A DNA stretch of 64,000 nucleotides from Ulota crispa (taxonomy: Eukaryota > Streptophyta > Bryopsida > Orthotrichales > Orthotrichaceae), in the NCBI GenBank assembly GCA_963920765.1, contig OY987246.1, forward strand, positions 17,418,868 to 17,482,867, written 5' to 3'. The notes beneath the pieces were generated by a model that ran no database searches, was not told where the DNA came from, and worked only from the letters and a program-made list of their open reading frames with translations. Made by a program: the position numbers and the translations under genes. Shown here piece after piece: positions 22,717 to 34,771 of the stretch. Numbering within the stretch: the stretch's first letter is position 1; the number at the start of each line of letters is the position of its first letter.

Positions 22717-23589
22717 AAAATATTAAAGATCTAAAAATTAAAGTGTAGAATTTAGAATTTAAGATTAGATTAGAAAGTCTTAGAAAAATCACTCAAGTGG
22801 TTTTTGTTTTTTTAAGATTTTTTTGTCATTTTTGTCAAAATAATTCCCAAGGTTAGGCACTTTTTTATGAATTAAATAATAAAACACCAACTAGTCTATT
22901 TATAATAAAGTTACAACTTAAGATTTTTATTTGCATTTTATTTACTATTTGCATTTTGTTCATTTTATCAATATGCCCTCAATTATAGGTACTTGCAATT
23001 TATTTCATAAATTCAAAAGATACTTTTGTGAAAAATTAATGTAAAAATTGTTATTATTTTACAATTCTTTTGGTTTTTACAGTAGTTTTTTTAACAACTC
23101 CAAATATCTTATGTCAAATTGTTGCTTGTTTACTTATTTATTGTATAATAGAATTGACCATTTATGGTTCTTTCTATTTTTACAAAAGCTTTTCTAACAC
23201 CTCTAGATATTTGGTGTCAAATTGTCATTTGTTTATTTATTGATTGTGTAATAGAGTTGACCATTTTTTGCAATGCCTAAAAAAATTAATTGACATTTGA
23301 GTTAATTAAATAAAAACTGACTAGTATTTTGAGAAATTGCCTAATTATAGCATTGAAGGATAGCAATAATCTAACCATGTACTCATTTTTTTTGCACAAA
23401 GTGATAAATGTAGAAATTTTCCCAAATATGCTCAAAACTCTTTTGTACATCAACAAAAAATTTAGTTAAAGTAGAAATGTAAGGATAAAACAAAATAAAG
23501 AATTATTAAAACATAGTGAAGGTTCAAATTAAAGGTAGGTAAATTAACCAAACTAGAAAAAAGTAATAACGTTAAATTAGTAAAAACTC

Positions 23590-23709
23590 CAAGGAAATCA
23601 TGGTCAAATCTACAAAAAGTCAATAAAGATTGTGACCTAATCTATAGTATATTGTATATTAGGTCACAATCCTTGTCAACTTTTTGTAGATTTGACCATG
23701 GTTTTCTTG
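23590..23709. repeat. 120-bp near-perfect hairpin
   Basis: Arms of about 55 bases pair: CAAGGAAATCATGGTCAAAT and ATTTGACCATGGTTTTCTTG outside, GATTGTGACCTAAT and ATTAGGTCACAATC inside. The loop is under ten bases around GTATATTGTATA. It may be a tiny MITE or a small-RNA hairpin; nothing else distinguishes these. Confidence 0.5.
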
Positions 23710-24254
23710 TAGTAAATAATTCAAAGGATTTGAATTTTAATCACAAGCATGTACTAAGCCCATGTTAGTTAAGAGTCACTTAGCAATCACTAGTGTGCTT
23801 CAATTTTGTTTTCAAATGGACTTAGTCTAAATTATTTTTATGTCAAGATCCACATTTTTCAATCATTATTCAAAATCCATCATCCTACAATGACCCATCT
23901 AGTAATATATTTTCAAGTTGTTTGATGTGATTTAACAATGCCACAATTGTAATAATCTTGTGATCCAAATTGAAATCATCTCTTGTAGCTATGATTGCAC
24001 ATATAGATTGAAAGATGTCAACAACCTGCTCCTAAAGGTTATTAAGAATTTGTGTCTTTATATAGTTTATCAAACTTTTCATTACCTTAAGAAGACAATT
24101 AGAATCTCTATTGGATATAAAATGTGCATTATTATCAAAAAGAAATTTGCAATAAAAATAGAGCCTTAGTATAAAATATTAAAATGTGAACATAATAGCA
24201 ATTTGATACATTAATACCACAAATTATTCAAAATATTTGAAGCATATCATTTTT

Positions 24255-24303
24255 TTTGATGACCAAGGGACAAAAATTGTTCCCTTGGACATTTAGAGGT
24301 TAA
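24255..24303. mobile_element. Right end of a TTAA-family MITE (left end not found)
   Basis: The stretch GACCAAGGGACAAAAATTGT..CATTTAGAGG|TTAA parallels the right end of the element at 38944-39291 (GTCCTCATGGGCATTTAGGGG|TTAA). A hairpin-forming GGGACAAAAATTGTTCCC is present. Confidence 0.45.
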
Positions 24304-24919
24304 AACATATAATTTCTTACAGTGCAATAATTATGAGTTTATAAATGGTCAATATGATTCTCAACGACATGTGTTAAAAATTGAGGCCCTATTTTATTTT
24401 CATTGTTTTGAATGAAATGCGTCTTTATTCTTGCTACTCATAATGGAAGAATTGTCCACATTGGAATACTTAACCTTAATACGCGGCACTGGAAGTTGTC
24501 AAATTTTCACCAATCCACTGGCTGCTAAGGGGTTATTTGAACACGTGTCATCAGCTACACACATTATTACAAGCAACGGCAGAGAAAGCTTTTCAGGGGG
24601 TTTAGATTCTGCCCTGTTCAAATTTATCTTCCAAAAATAATCTCGTGCAAAGAAAATTGAGCTCTCATATCAACTGCTTGTTGCAAGATGTGTTTGGAAT
24701 TTGTACAAAAAAACACGGCAAGAAATTGTGTCCTAATTAACATGTCTGAATTGATTAAATGTGTCCAAAATGACAAAAAGATTGTCAAACCAGACAATTT
24801 CTGTAAACTTAGCTATGTTGATTTGGACATATTTTTGTCATTTTGGACAATTTCCCTTGCAATGAAATTAAAGCGTCTTACAACATTTAAAAGTCATTTT
24901 AACTAATGCAAGAGTTTGA
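24304..24919. other. Intergenic, with an unresolved less A+T-rich patch at 24431-24640
   Basis: The patch has an open plus-strand frame (69 codons) but no domain I recognise and no splice context. The hairpin-like ATTTGGACA.. / TGTCCAAAT text near 24760-24850 is part of a small inverted repeat. Confidence 0.3.
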
Positions 24920-25250
24920 ATAGTGTAAGACTTTCAAACAATAATTTAGGTAAATTTTGTTCAATAAGTGTGCAAAGATAGCATGTCTTTTACCCTCATT
25001 CTCTTCGTAAAGGTTCTAGCAACAACTTTTGTTGCCTTTAGAAAGCAATTTGGAGGTGCAATTTCCTTATTGCAACAATCTTCACACACTCTCTAATTGA
25101 AGTGTGCTCTCACAAAAAGTCTTCAAGCTTTTATCAACTTGACCCACAATACTTGAGATAGTATTTGAATACTATAACTCAAATTACACTAAATATAGCA
25201 AGAATTGCTTTATGAACTGAACTTGATTTCTTTTTTTATACAAATATTAT
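24920..25250 (+). repeat. Diverged copy of 28050-28225 plus 29101-29240
   Basis: Shared order: GCAAGA, TTTAGGTAAATTTTG, GCATG, CTTTCAT/CTTT-type text, TAGAAAGCAA, then CTTCACACACTCTCTAATTGAAG against the sequence after 29101. It lacks the 875-bp foldback element and so marks that element's insertion site. Confidence 0.45.
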
Positions 25251-25283
25251 TCACCTGAAAACTACCTTATTTGTGCCCATTAA

Positions 25284-26212
25284 CCCCTATAGGATCAAGC
25301 CCATTTTTTGTGAAAATCATCAAAAACTGCCACTTTTGGGAGAATGAGTACAAAGGTAGGAAAAAAAGTTTTTTGAATATCCATCCATAGGATCTTGCCC
25401 TAGGCTATGGGAGGTACTTGTGGAAAAAAAATCAGCTCATTCTAGATGTAGAGGAGTGAGATATTGACATCCAAAGTGCAAACAAAAGTTTATTTCCTTG
25501 CTGCCCAAAAATTTCAAAAGCCTTTGATTGCTCCAATATAAAAAAAGTTGCTCTACGCAAAGTTAAGTTTTATTTTTTCCATGTTAAAGACCAAGTTAGG
25601 TTTGTGTGGGAGAATTTTCAAATGAATTGGAGGTGTGGATCATACTTTGTAAAATCTTGCAATGTTGAAAGGCCATGAAATTTGCATATACACTAGGCAA
25701 GATTGGAGGATTTATGTAAAATTGAGAAATATGAGTTACTTTGATCCAAATGGTAAAAACCAAGAACTCTTAGTCTACTACAATTTGAAAAAAAAAATCA
25801 AAAAAACAATTAAGGCACCATATTTAACAAGGGGCAAAAGGAATGGAGGTTTGGGAGTTCCATACTTGCCCGCAAACTAAAACTTCTCACTCATCAATTA
25901 GAATTGAATGATTCAAAGCTTTCCACATATATAAATATTTAAAGAATCAATACCATATATATATATATATATATATATATTTAAATGCAAGTTTTAAAGA
26001 AGTTTTTGGGCTGCCCAAATTGCCCGCCCTCCTTCGTTTTTCAAATATTCATGCGTAACTTCTTCAATAAATGTCAAAGTGAAGAGATAATTAGATATGC
26101 ACGTACATCTTTGAATTCCCCACCAACTTCTAAAATGTATAAAAACTAGTTTAGTCATAGGTAAATGCCCAAGGTCCATTTGTCCCCGAGGAGACAGTTG
26201 ATCCTTTAGAGG
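25284..26212. mobile_element. TTAA-flanked MITE (929 bp)
   Basis: Bounded by TTAA at 25280-25283 and 26213-26216. The termini are CCCCTATAGGATCAAGCC and GACAGTTGATCCTTTAGAGG, imperfect inverted repeats. Homologous in reverse orientation to 21559-22716. Contains a (TA)n microsatellite ending at 25980. The plus-strand frame at 25662-25880 is element sequence, not a gene. Confidence 0.75.
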
Positions 26213-26216
26213 TTAA

Positions 26217-27418
26217 TAATTCAATTGTTTCTTGAATTAGTGCAAGCTAAGTGCAAAGTTAAATTTTGCTAGAACACAATTATTAGATACAAAAGTTGGA
26301 GGGTTGCCACCAAAGGGTGGCACTAAAATCTCAACTGTTTTATTTGGTTTCCTTTATTTCTTCTTCTTTGAAAATCCCAAGACCTGCGATTGTGGCCTCA
26401 TTTGCTAAACCTCAAGGCATTTAGAGTGAAAGAAAAGGCTCATCTTATATTTTTGTTATAATGCGCTTGACGTCCTTTGTAAAAACATATGAGCTTAACT
26501 TTTATTTCAAAGAGATCTACATACTAATGGCCTTGACTCCTAGTATAAATTGACCCTAAGGTGGGTCTTTTGCACATAAATGAGAAGGTTAGCCCTTAAT
26601 AAAGGACCAAGGGAAACTGCCAACTTTTACTGCACTGCCCAAAATTGAAAACAAAACTTTTTTTAAAATTCCAAACGTACAAAGTGTGTTGAGCAAATAA
26701 ATTAATGTGTACGAAAAGATTTAGTCCATTTGACCGTGTGGATTGTACGATCATAACATTTGAAGTGAGAAAAACAATTTTTTTTCAATCATGCAAAACA
26801 AGGTTAGCAGAGTTCAAGCCCTCTTGGAATAATTTTATTACTCTACATAAAAAGAGATTTTCGACCGTTCATAAGTATATGATGTTAAGTTTGCTCATGA
26901 AAAAATTTAAAAGAAAATATAGAATTTAGCTTATTCTAAAGCACCATACAATGCAAGAAGGTTTATTGATTTGATAATACACACGGCAATTTTTCATGAT
27001 TTCTTGTGCAATGAAAAAGTCTTCTATTTGAGATTTAATGAGAGTTCTAGCATAAGATTCTTCAAAGATTCCCAAATTGCCTGAGCTGCCCAAAATCTTT
27101 TGGGCAACATAACTTTTGAATCAAGCATCCAATTAGAGAAAAATTAAATTTTCATTTGGAGATACATATTTGCACCTTGTGTAACAATTTTGACAACATC
27201 CAATCAAACTCAACTTCATATGACCCTACCCAAGTTCTCAAGAGTCCATGGAATATACGCTTGGTCTTTTAGGAATTGATTAAAATAAAATTGAAGATCC
27301 TCAACCCATAAATGAATGGAAATCCATTTCTAAAATTGATTTAAGCAAATCATAAGTAGTTGTTGGAAAAAATATAAATTATAAATTGGTTAGACATTCT
27401 ATACTTTGAAAAGATATA
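26217..27418. other. Intergenic, no feature recognised
   Basis: A+T-rich, with short frames only (for example 26705-26929), none with recognisable domains. Confidence 0.3.
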
Positions 27419-27901
27419 CAAGTAGTATGCACGCACACGCTTTACACAAATTGAACATGTGTAGGTAAAACAACATTCAACTTTATATAATCAAATCAAC
27501 CGGTCTAGAATCTCATTCTAATGTACTTTATAAAAAATCAATACCTCACAACTAGTCTAAATCTAACCTTGAAGCACCGTCATTTTGGTCCTAGTTTGAA
27601 ATCAAAAATAGTAATTGCCCTCATCACAATGCTACTCTTTGATACTTTGATGAGGAGAGCTTGGTTTTTTGTTAGATTTGTAGCACATGGTTGAAGGGCA
27701 TTTGGTGTTTTGTATTTGGGACATCCTTATTGTTTAACCTTCCACTAAAAAGTTTTAGAAGATTTTGGAAAAGGACATGGTTGGAGGGCACTTGGTGTTC
27801 TATATCAAGGGTGTCATTTATTGCTTCAACTTACACCAAAAAGTCCTTGAAGGTTCTAGGAAAGGGTGTGGAGTTGAAATCCTCCCATTTAGTAGTATAG
27901 A
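27419..27901 (-). mobile_element. Non-autonomous Helitron, older copy of the 1495-1986 element
   Basis: The 5' end on the minus strand is TCTATACTACTAAATGGGAGG (27901 downwards). The body aligns with the 1495-1986 copy, including the tandem TTGGTGTT..TATATTTGGGACATCC blocks. The 3' hairpin and CTAG are degraded (CACGCTTTACACA). It lies in the same orientation as the other copies. Confidence 0.65.
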
Positions 27902-28049
27902 TGAGTTGCATGCTAGAAATTATTTATTGGTTTCTCTAGTTGTAGTAATTTATCATGTCTTTCACCAAGGTTTCAATATTCATGCAATGGATAAAGGATG
28001 TTTTCACCTTGTCTTAATTTTTCAACATGGATTGTATCACACAAGATAC

Positions 28050-28225
28050 TTCAATTAGTGCAAGACATTAAATAATGCAAGACCCTTTCCCACTGATTTA
28101 GGTGAATTTTGCCTAATTAGTATGAAAACGTGACATGCTTCTTGTCCTTATTCTATAAGTATGATTTTGGCCAAAACCTTTCATTAGCCTTCAAGAAGCA
28201 ACTTTATGGCATAGCTTTTGTGGTA
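28050..28225 (+). repeat. Left part of a duplicated segment (with 29101-29240), split by a foldback element
   Basis: Matches 24920-25100 in order. The matching continues after 29101, so the intervening 28226-29100 is a later insertion. Confidence 0.45.
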
Positions 28226-29100
28226 CTATGGCCTCCAAGCTAGTTTTGTTCACCTTGTTTTACTCTTCAAAAAATTTGGCACTTTATAAAATAAAAATAG
28301 CATTTTAGAATCTTGTGTAATTATTTTTTAGTTTTTACTCAATCCCAATCAAGTATACCAACTTTTGAGTTTCAAAAAACCAAAATCCTACTTTTGGTGA
28401 ATTGTTTTACATAATATTCATGGTTTCACATGATAAATGATTAAAAAAAATTGGTAATGAATTTTTGAGATTTGATTGCATGGATGCATAGGAAACATCC
28501 ACACACTCATCTTTTCTTTAGACAAGCATCTCCAAAAAAAATTATAAATCCTTCCATGTAAATTTTAACATTGGAGTGATCATGATTAAATTTTGTAAAA
28601 TAGAGATTTATGTATTTTTAGTTATTTTTTGGCAAAAAAACCATATCATTATGCTCAAAGATTCAAACCTAACTATATTGTATAAGTCAATCAAAAAAAT
28701 ATGATTACCATGAAGAAATATCTAATTTACAAGATTTGGTTGTAATTTCTTCATCAATAAAATCTACATAGAAGGAATTTTAATTTTTTTTTTTGGAAAT
28801 GCTTGTTAGAAGAAAAGATGTGTGTGTGGACGTTTCCTATGCATCCATGCAATCAAATCTCAAAAATTCATTACCAAATTTTTTTAATCATTTATCATGT
28901 AAAACCATGAATATTGTGTAAAACAATTCACCAAAAATAAGTTTTGGTTTTTTGAAACTCAAAGTTGGTATGCTTGATTGGGATTGAGTAAGAGTTAAAA
29001 AATAATGGTACAAGACTCTAAAATGCTATTTTTTTTTTATAAAATTCCAAATTTTTTGAAGAGTAAAACAAGATGAACAAAATTAGCTTGGAGGCCATAG
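28226..29100. mobile_element. Foldback element, about 330-bp arms, 875 bp
   Basis: The termini CTATGGCCTCCAAGCTAG and CTAGCTTGGAGGCCATAG type are inverted copies (right end reads AATTAGCTTGGAGGCCATAG). The arms pair through GTGAATTGTTTTACA / TGTAAAACAATTCAC and GGATGCATAGGAAAC / GTTTCCTATGCATCC, with a spacer of about 220 bp. No coding content. Confidence 0.65.
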
Positions 29101-29479
29101 CACAACATCCTATACTCAATCTCTCATTAAGCCATGTATTGTACTTAAAAAGTTTCTTCTAAACTTTAGCAACTTGAATCACACTAATACAACTCCCAAT
29201 ATGTTTAATTAAAATAAATTACTATGAACTACATTATTAAGGAGCCTTGCATATTCATCAAATACTTGAATTAGTGCAAGTTAGCATAGTTAGCGCAAGG
29301 GGCAGTAATTGAAATAACTCGTGTGGTGGAAGATTTGTATTTCACAATAACATTTTCCTAAGAGGCAAGTTCAGAAGCCTTTTTACCACCCTTGTCAAAA
29401 AATCTGTATCGTCTTTGCATACAATACTTTGAACCCCAGATTGAAAGCTTTGCCAATATCTGCACTATTTTATTTAATT

Positions 29480-29930
29480 TAGCCATGTTTACGATACATG
29501 TCAAGCTTTGGTGCTATTAACTAACAAAAGAAAAACTTCTACTGCAAACAATGAACAGTAATCTAGCTTTACTCTACAATGTCAAATATTTTACAAGAGT
29601 TTAGGGCTCATAATAGGATAAGGTTAAATATGGAATAAAATGATATTGAAGTTGCATACACAGTACCCTTAATCACTCAAGATCTGGAAACCATATAGAG
29701 AATTCGGCAGTATGGTGCAACGGGGCCTGCCAATCGCCAGATACTCATGCGATTTGCACAATTGGGCAATTCCTACAACATGAAAATAACTTATATAAAT
29801 GGATTCATGAGAATTGATTAAGCCTATTATTACTATAACCCCGTATACCAAACGCACCACCAGATCCACTGCCAAATATAAAACGTGAGCTAGAACTATA
29901 CCGAGAACTATACAATTCCTTTAACATGAA
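29480..29930 (-). other. Possible exon or duplicated gene fragment downstream of the thioesterase gene
   Basis: On the minus strand, an acceptor-like TTTATATTTGGCAG (about 29880) precedes an open frame to the stop at 29669. It begins DLVVRLVYGVIVIIGLINS and ends GRPRCTILPNSLYGFQILSD. Part of this reading survives in the copy at 20130-20550. No family recognised. It could instead be 3' untranslated sequence of the thioesterase transcript. Confidence 0.3.
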
Positions 29931-30068
29931 CATCTAATATGTAGAAGTGAAAAAATGTTAATGATGAAATCTCATCACAAAGAGCAAATCCAATTCTTAA
30001 TAATCTCAAGCTGCAGGAAAGAAAGTGATGACGATAGAAACCATTCTATTAGAACAATCACTGGTTAA

Positions 30069-30291
30069 CCCCTGAAGGGCCCTTGGGCTTTGGAGATAAG
30101 GTACCAAATACGGTCGCAATCAATATTCAAAAGTTTGAGTCAGCTGAAAACTAAGTGTTACAACCATACATATTGAAGGGTTGTATGATAGGGGTGCATA
30201 AAAAAATTTGAAAAGCCCTCACAACAGCTCAAATGCGTCTGTACATACGACCATACATACGGCCGCAAAGGGCTTTCGGGCCATTCAAAGG
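30069..30291. mobile_element. TTAA-flanked MITE (223 bp), 3' of the thioesterase gene
   Basis: Bounded by TTAA at 30065-30068 and 30292-30295. The termini are CCCCTGAAGGGCCC and GGGCCATTCAAAGG, with an inner pair CAAATACGGTCGC / ACATACGGCCGC. Lies about 150 bp past the stop codon and may be in the 3' UTR. Confidence 0.65.
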
Positions 30292-30441
30292 TTAACATAT
30301 GAGCCTAGTATTGAACAATAAATGAAAATCTTGCACTTTGTGAAAACTATAATTATGCAAATACAATGTATGAAATAAACTTCTCCAATACACCTCTCAA
30401 GCAATGATACATTACTAGTAAACTTTACAAACCCTAGTCGC

Positions 30442-33400
30442 TCAAACCTCTGACCAGGAATGAAAACTAGGTGAGTTTCTAATAAGATATGGAACAACAG
30501 AGTCTTTAATTTCAACATCATTTATACTTAAATGATCACCAGGAAAAGTAATATACGACACCCGGCCAGCTTCGTCCAAAGCCCGAAGACCAATCCAGTC
30601 CTCTTTGTACAAGTCCGTCTGCATCACAAACGCAGTTTCGATTAACAGACGACTGTCAGCGTGACAATATAACTTTATAGCCTGTCATAACAACCTATAA
30701 TTGTTTGAACAGAACAAATGTTACCATGACGAGTTCACTTGAGTGCTATTGCCATCACAAGCAGGACGTTGATCATGTACTTAAAAAAATAGACAAGAAC
30801 AGCTAGAAACTAAACTTTTAACACACAAAGATAGCACTCCAGATTCAATCAATGTTTGATCAGACAGTGATAACTGAAAAATTCAATATCGTTGAAACTC
30901 TCGATACTAACTCATTGGTATGAAACCTTGAGTGTGAATGCACTTGCCTCTTGGGGAGCTTGAATAGTATTGAAATCATTGTCAGCATAAAAACCAAACC
31001 AAGCTGTTTGAGGAGGAATCAAGATAGCATCCTGCTGGAACTGAAAAACCAGACATTGATCGCCACGTAAATCAGCATATATACAAACCATCCAAGGAAA
31101 CAAAGTTTGTGATTTTTATGATACGTCTGCTTCAATTGTAGTGAATACTCCATCCCTCATAAATATATAAGCTGTTATCATCAATAATATTGAGTTGTAC
31201 GCACAAGCACTGATATGTGGCCATCACTTTTATCTCATCACTTACATATGGACTAGTAGATACTAATTCGACGCAAAAAAGGGAACACAGACATAGAGGT
31301 TCAAGTAGTGAAGCGACTCACCATAATCAGCACTAGATGATTCAGACTTTCCAGTCTTTTTTTATAGGTCTCGTTACGGTTCGAGGAGATCTCATTGTTT
31401 AGTTTCGGTAAAAACAAGGAACCTTTGTAATAAGCAGCCAAATCCTACACAATTCACAACCATAAAACTCGCAAGTCAGCAGAATGACAAATAAGAATAT
31501 TTCTCTTGTAATTCAAACAACTATAAGCCATCGAAGCATGCAACTCTACGGATTCCTTGGACCTGTAGGAACTTGGAAAATAGCGGCTAAATCTTTCACA
31601 TTACAGATAATGCGACTGACTTCGCAGATTGGCACACATTGAAGGTTTGATTATCATTCAAACAACACTATTTGGGTCAACCTAAGCCTCCTGGAACAAA
31701 TACATCACACCAGAAGTAATTGTAAAATTTGCGAGAGATCCACTCCCAACAATAAAAGCTTTAAAGGATACAAAGTGCTAATGCTTACATTTGGAATTTT
31801 TACGTAGCCGCTTGGAGCAAGATGATTCTGCAGAAATAGCATAAACTCAGGACTACTGCATAAACTCAGGACTACTGTTGCATTTCACAACACTTGAAGT
31901 CTGACTTTCTACGTCAATGATCGAGTCTTCAGAAACTGGAGTGCATTTTAAATGGACCATATTCAGATCAAAAATATCATTGAAAATAAGGAGAAAATTT
32001 TCGAACCTGAACAAATGGTGTATATACACCAAGTCGAATCAGTGAGTCGAAAAGTTTACAAACAGACGTGACCTGCATATTCCCAACCTCGAAGCATGTA
32101 TAAAAACCTTTTCTTTAGATTGCTCAGCGAAAATGATTACTAATAGTATTAGAAAACATTAATTCTCCTAATACCTCAACTATACGCTAATAACCACAAG
32201 ATTCAAAAACCGCTCACCAAATACTAAATTCAGATTACTGGTCTTAGCAACTTACCGCACACCCAGGTATTGAGGCCGTTCCTGCATGGGGTCCTCCCAA
32301 GGATACAAAATTATTGACCTGGTCAAATTAGTGAAATTAGTAGAGTACAATAAACTTCCAAACAATAGCATGGAACTTGTTCAAAAATCTAACTAATAGA
32401 ATCAATAGTTGGTCAAGTAGTTTCCTCGTCGTGTTTTCTGCAATAGGAGCCGCAGGAAGAACGTGCAAAATTCTAGTGTAGCAAACTTGAGATATCCAAT
32501 CTTCACAATTAGGTATCATGAGCCGATCTTCTCAGGAAAGCATTTCGCACATGTACCTCCAGAAAACATGAAAATTCGTGCACTGCCATAAAATGAAAGG
32601 GCAAAAGATACACAGTCATGCACGCTAAACGAGATTAAGGTCAAAAGCAGCTTACCGGTGGTCCATCGTCACAAAATTCAATTACAGCTCGGGCAACCAC
32701 ATTTCCCTGCACGCATTTTATTGATTGTTAATAAAATGTCTTGAAAACTTAATTACATCTCAAATCAAGAACTGGAAGCCCAGGTGCACATTTTCCTCAA
32801 ACTCGAATCATTCACCTGTGATAGACCGACTATATTGTAACCGTCTTTCAGCTCGGGGATCTTTTTCACCTATCCGAATGAACAAATAAAGCCAAATCAG
32901 AATAGAACAGGGACAAACCCAACGACTCCATTATCTGATCTCCCACTTGAACCCCGAAATATGCACAGTTAAAGACCACGAGCAGCAAATTCGACATAGA
33001 GTTAGAAGTGATCCAAACGTCACGTTAGCACAAATGCGTCCGATAAAACCCGACACACAGAAGTCACAGTCAGCGCATACCTGCTCGCACACAAGGTCGG
33101 CCTGATCTCCACCCCAAAGCACAGCAGTCAGTACCAGAGCCTTTCAATTATTCACTATTCTACAAATAAAGTAAACTTTGGTTACCCTACATACATGTAC
33201 TACATACATACATTAAAAGCTACTCACCTGTTTGTCAAGGCGCAAAAAAAATGAGTCACTTGCTCCATTTCCTATCTCACTGTGGAGAACACGTATCAGA
33301 GGTGACCGAAATGTCATTGCTTATGTTAGTCTGCACATAATAAAAGCCTACAGGTTCAACAAAATTAAGTATTTTACAATCCTGCTCACGAAAGAAAAAT

Positions 33401-34771
33401 CTTCAAAATAGCTCCGACTGGCCACAACACGGAGGATCTCTCTTTCTAAAATAATCCATCCTCATCGTGACCTACTCTCACTCAATCAAAATGTGGCACG
33501 GCCATCAAAAGAACTTCAGATACACGATCGAGCCTACGTGATATGCTTCACAGCAGATGAATTTTTCATGTACCACCAAGCAGAATGCTAGCAAGCTTAA
33601 GCTTTCGCAGCTTCAAAGGTATCTCTCTGTTGAGCACAACGCCAAGCATTGTGCTATGTATGTCATTGACAATGGATATGACCACAGTCTCTTACATGCA
33701 GAATCCTACAGCTCCAGACAAATCGATGAGGATCTGCGTGAACTCGTACAGTCCTTGGTTCTTGCATTCGTCTCCAATGCCTGGTTCATGAACATCAACC
33801 ATACCGTCAGCTCGCGATCAGCCAATTTAAATTCAAAGCCTCCACAAAATAATTAAAAAATATATCCACTTGAATCTTAGAACATCCAAACCGACTTAGA
33901 AAGGTAAAGCATATCAACAAACAAACAAGATTAGAACACGAGCCTCGTTGATTTAATTGCATGCAAAGATTAAGAAAACACGAGCTCATACAGACATCGC
34001 CGCCATTCAATTAAGACAACAATGTACACTACGAACTAGAGAGTCGCAAACCAAGGGCAGATGGCTTCAATAGATAATCAGCCACATCAATTACTTTATG
34101 GACATCGTAATTAGCTCAACAGATTTACCAACGCACAGACTAACTCCATCATGCCTAGAATGACCTCAAAAATAAGCCGAAACGCAGGCAATTTGAGCAT
34201 GTGAGAAACAAAGAGGTCAACAATCTCAAAATCTCAAAATCAATTGACGTTCACACATTAACACTCAATCCTGTTCTCCGTAGTGCAGGATCAGGAGCAC
34301 GTCACTAATACCGACAAAAGCTCGTTTTATCCACATTGCAATCAACATTAGGAGACCGAAAACAAGTCGCCGAACACGTGAAATTAATCAGTAAACGATG
34401 GAACGAACAAATGGAAGGACATTAAATCAATTCAGGCCAAACTAACCGTGTAGTTCCTGTTTTCCGTAGTGCAAGATCAAGATCACATCACTAATACCGA
34501 CATCAGCTCGATTTTTCCACATTGCAATCAACATTAGGAGACCTAAAACAAGTCACTGAATATGTGAATTTGATCAGAAAGCAATGGAACGAACAAATGA
34601 AGGGATATTAAATCAATTCAGGCCAAACTAACCGTGTAATACAATGAATGGCAGCGGTTTCTCCACCTCAGAAGCAACAATGAGCGCGGGCAGCAGGAAC
34701 ATCAAAGAAGCCGCAAGCCAAAAATGCAGCAGCACAGGCTTCCGCTCCACGCATTCCACCAGCTTCGCCAT
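30442..34771 (-). CDS. PPT1: Palmitoyl-protein thioesterase (PPT1-type), 12 exons, 320 aa
   Basis: Exons (minus): 34633-34771, 33696-33780, 33228-33279, 33081-33101, 32816-32869, 32656-32706, 32256-32318, 32007-32072, 31789-31827, 31322-31444, 30948-31040 and 30442-30618. All phases join. The enzyme removes palmitate from S-acylated proteins, typically in lysosome or vacuole. Residues 13-36 are a hydrophobic signal or anchor segment. Family signatures in order: PFIVLHGIGDEC, CIEIGNG, YNIVGLSQGN (Ser116), FVSLGGPHAGTASIPGC, LAPSGYVKIP, FLPKLNNEI, QDAILIPPQTAWFGFY (Asp235), LYKEDWIGLRALDEAGRV and PGDHL (His291). The triad spacing matches mammalian PPT1 (115/233/289) and the length is normal. 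Oddities: exon 33081-33101 is only 21 nt, and the intron after 30948 uses a GC donor (GAG|GCAAGT). The ATG was chosen because the longer frame upstream starts with TTG. Confidence 0.93.
34270..34640. repeat. Tandem duplication (about 186 bp) across the exon 1 donor of the thioesterase gene
   Basis: Two units begin CCTGTTCTCCGTAGTGCA (34270) and CCTGTTTTCCGTAGTGCA (34456), and each ends GGCCAAACTAACCGTGTA. The end of each unit is the exon-intron junction on the minus strand (TACACG|GTTAGT), so a second copy of the donor sits in intron 1 at about 34445. Confidence 0.75.

Larger units (their letters stand above)
14950..23545. mobile_element. Large (about 8.6 kb) structure bounded by about 1.27-kb inverted arms
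   Basis: The outer ends read inward as CTACCTTTAATTTGAACC (left about 14960; right, complement, about 23535). The arms are 14950-16212 and 20648-23545. Blocks such as AATCTTAAATTCTAAATTC (15724 / 22766) and GGAGATTTAGATAT (about 16190 complement / 20664) pair throughout. The right arm is longer only because it holds two nested insertions (20880-21297 and 21559-22716). No transposase was recognised in the spacer. It could be the skeleton of a long-arm DNA transposon or an inverted duplication. Terminal target duplications were not resolved. Confidence 0.6.

Noticed and set aside
21550..22724. A 9-bp TAAAATATT duplication as evidence for a Mutator-like insertion
   Set aside because: Better-preserved relatives show TTAA flanks, and the repeat is A+T-rich and overlaps eroded ends.
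33557..33856. 99-aa plus-strand frame
   Set aside because: Overlaps thioesterase exon 33696-33780 on the other strand and matches no family.
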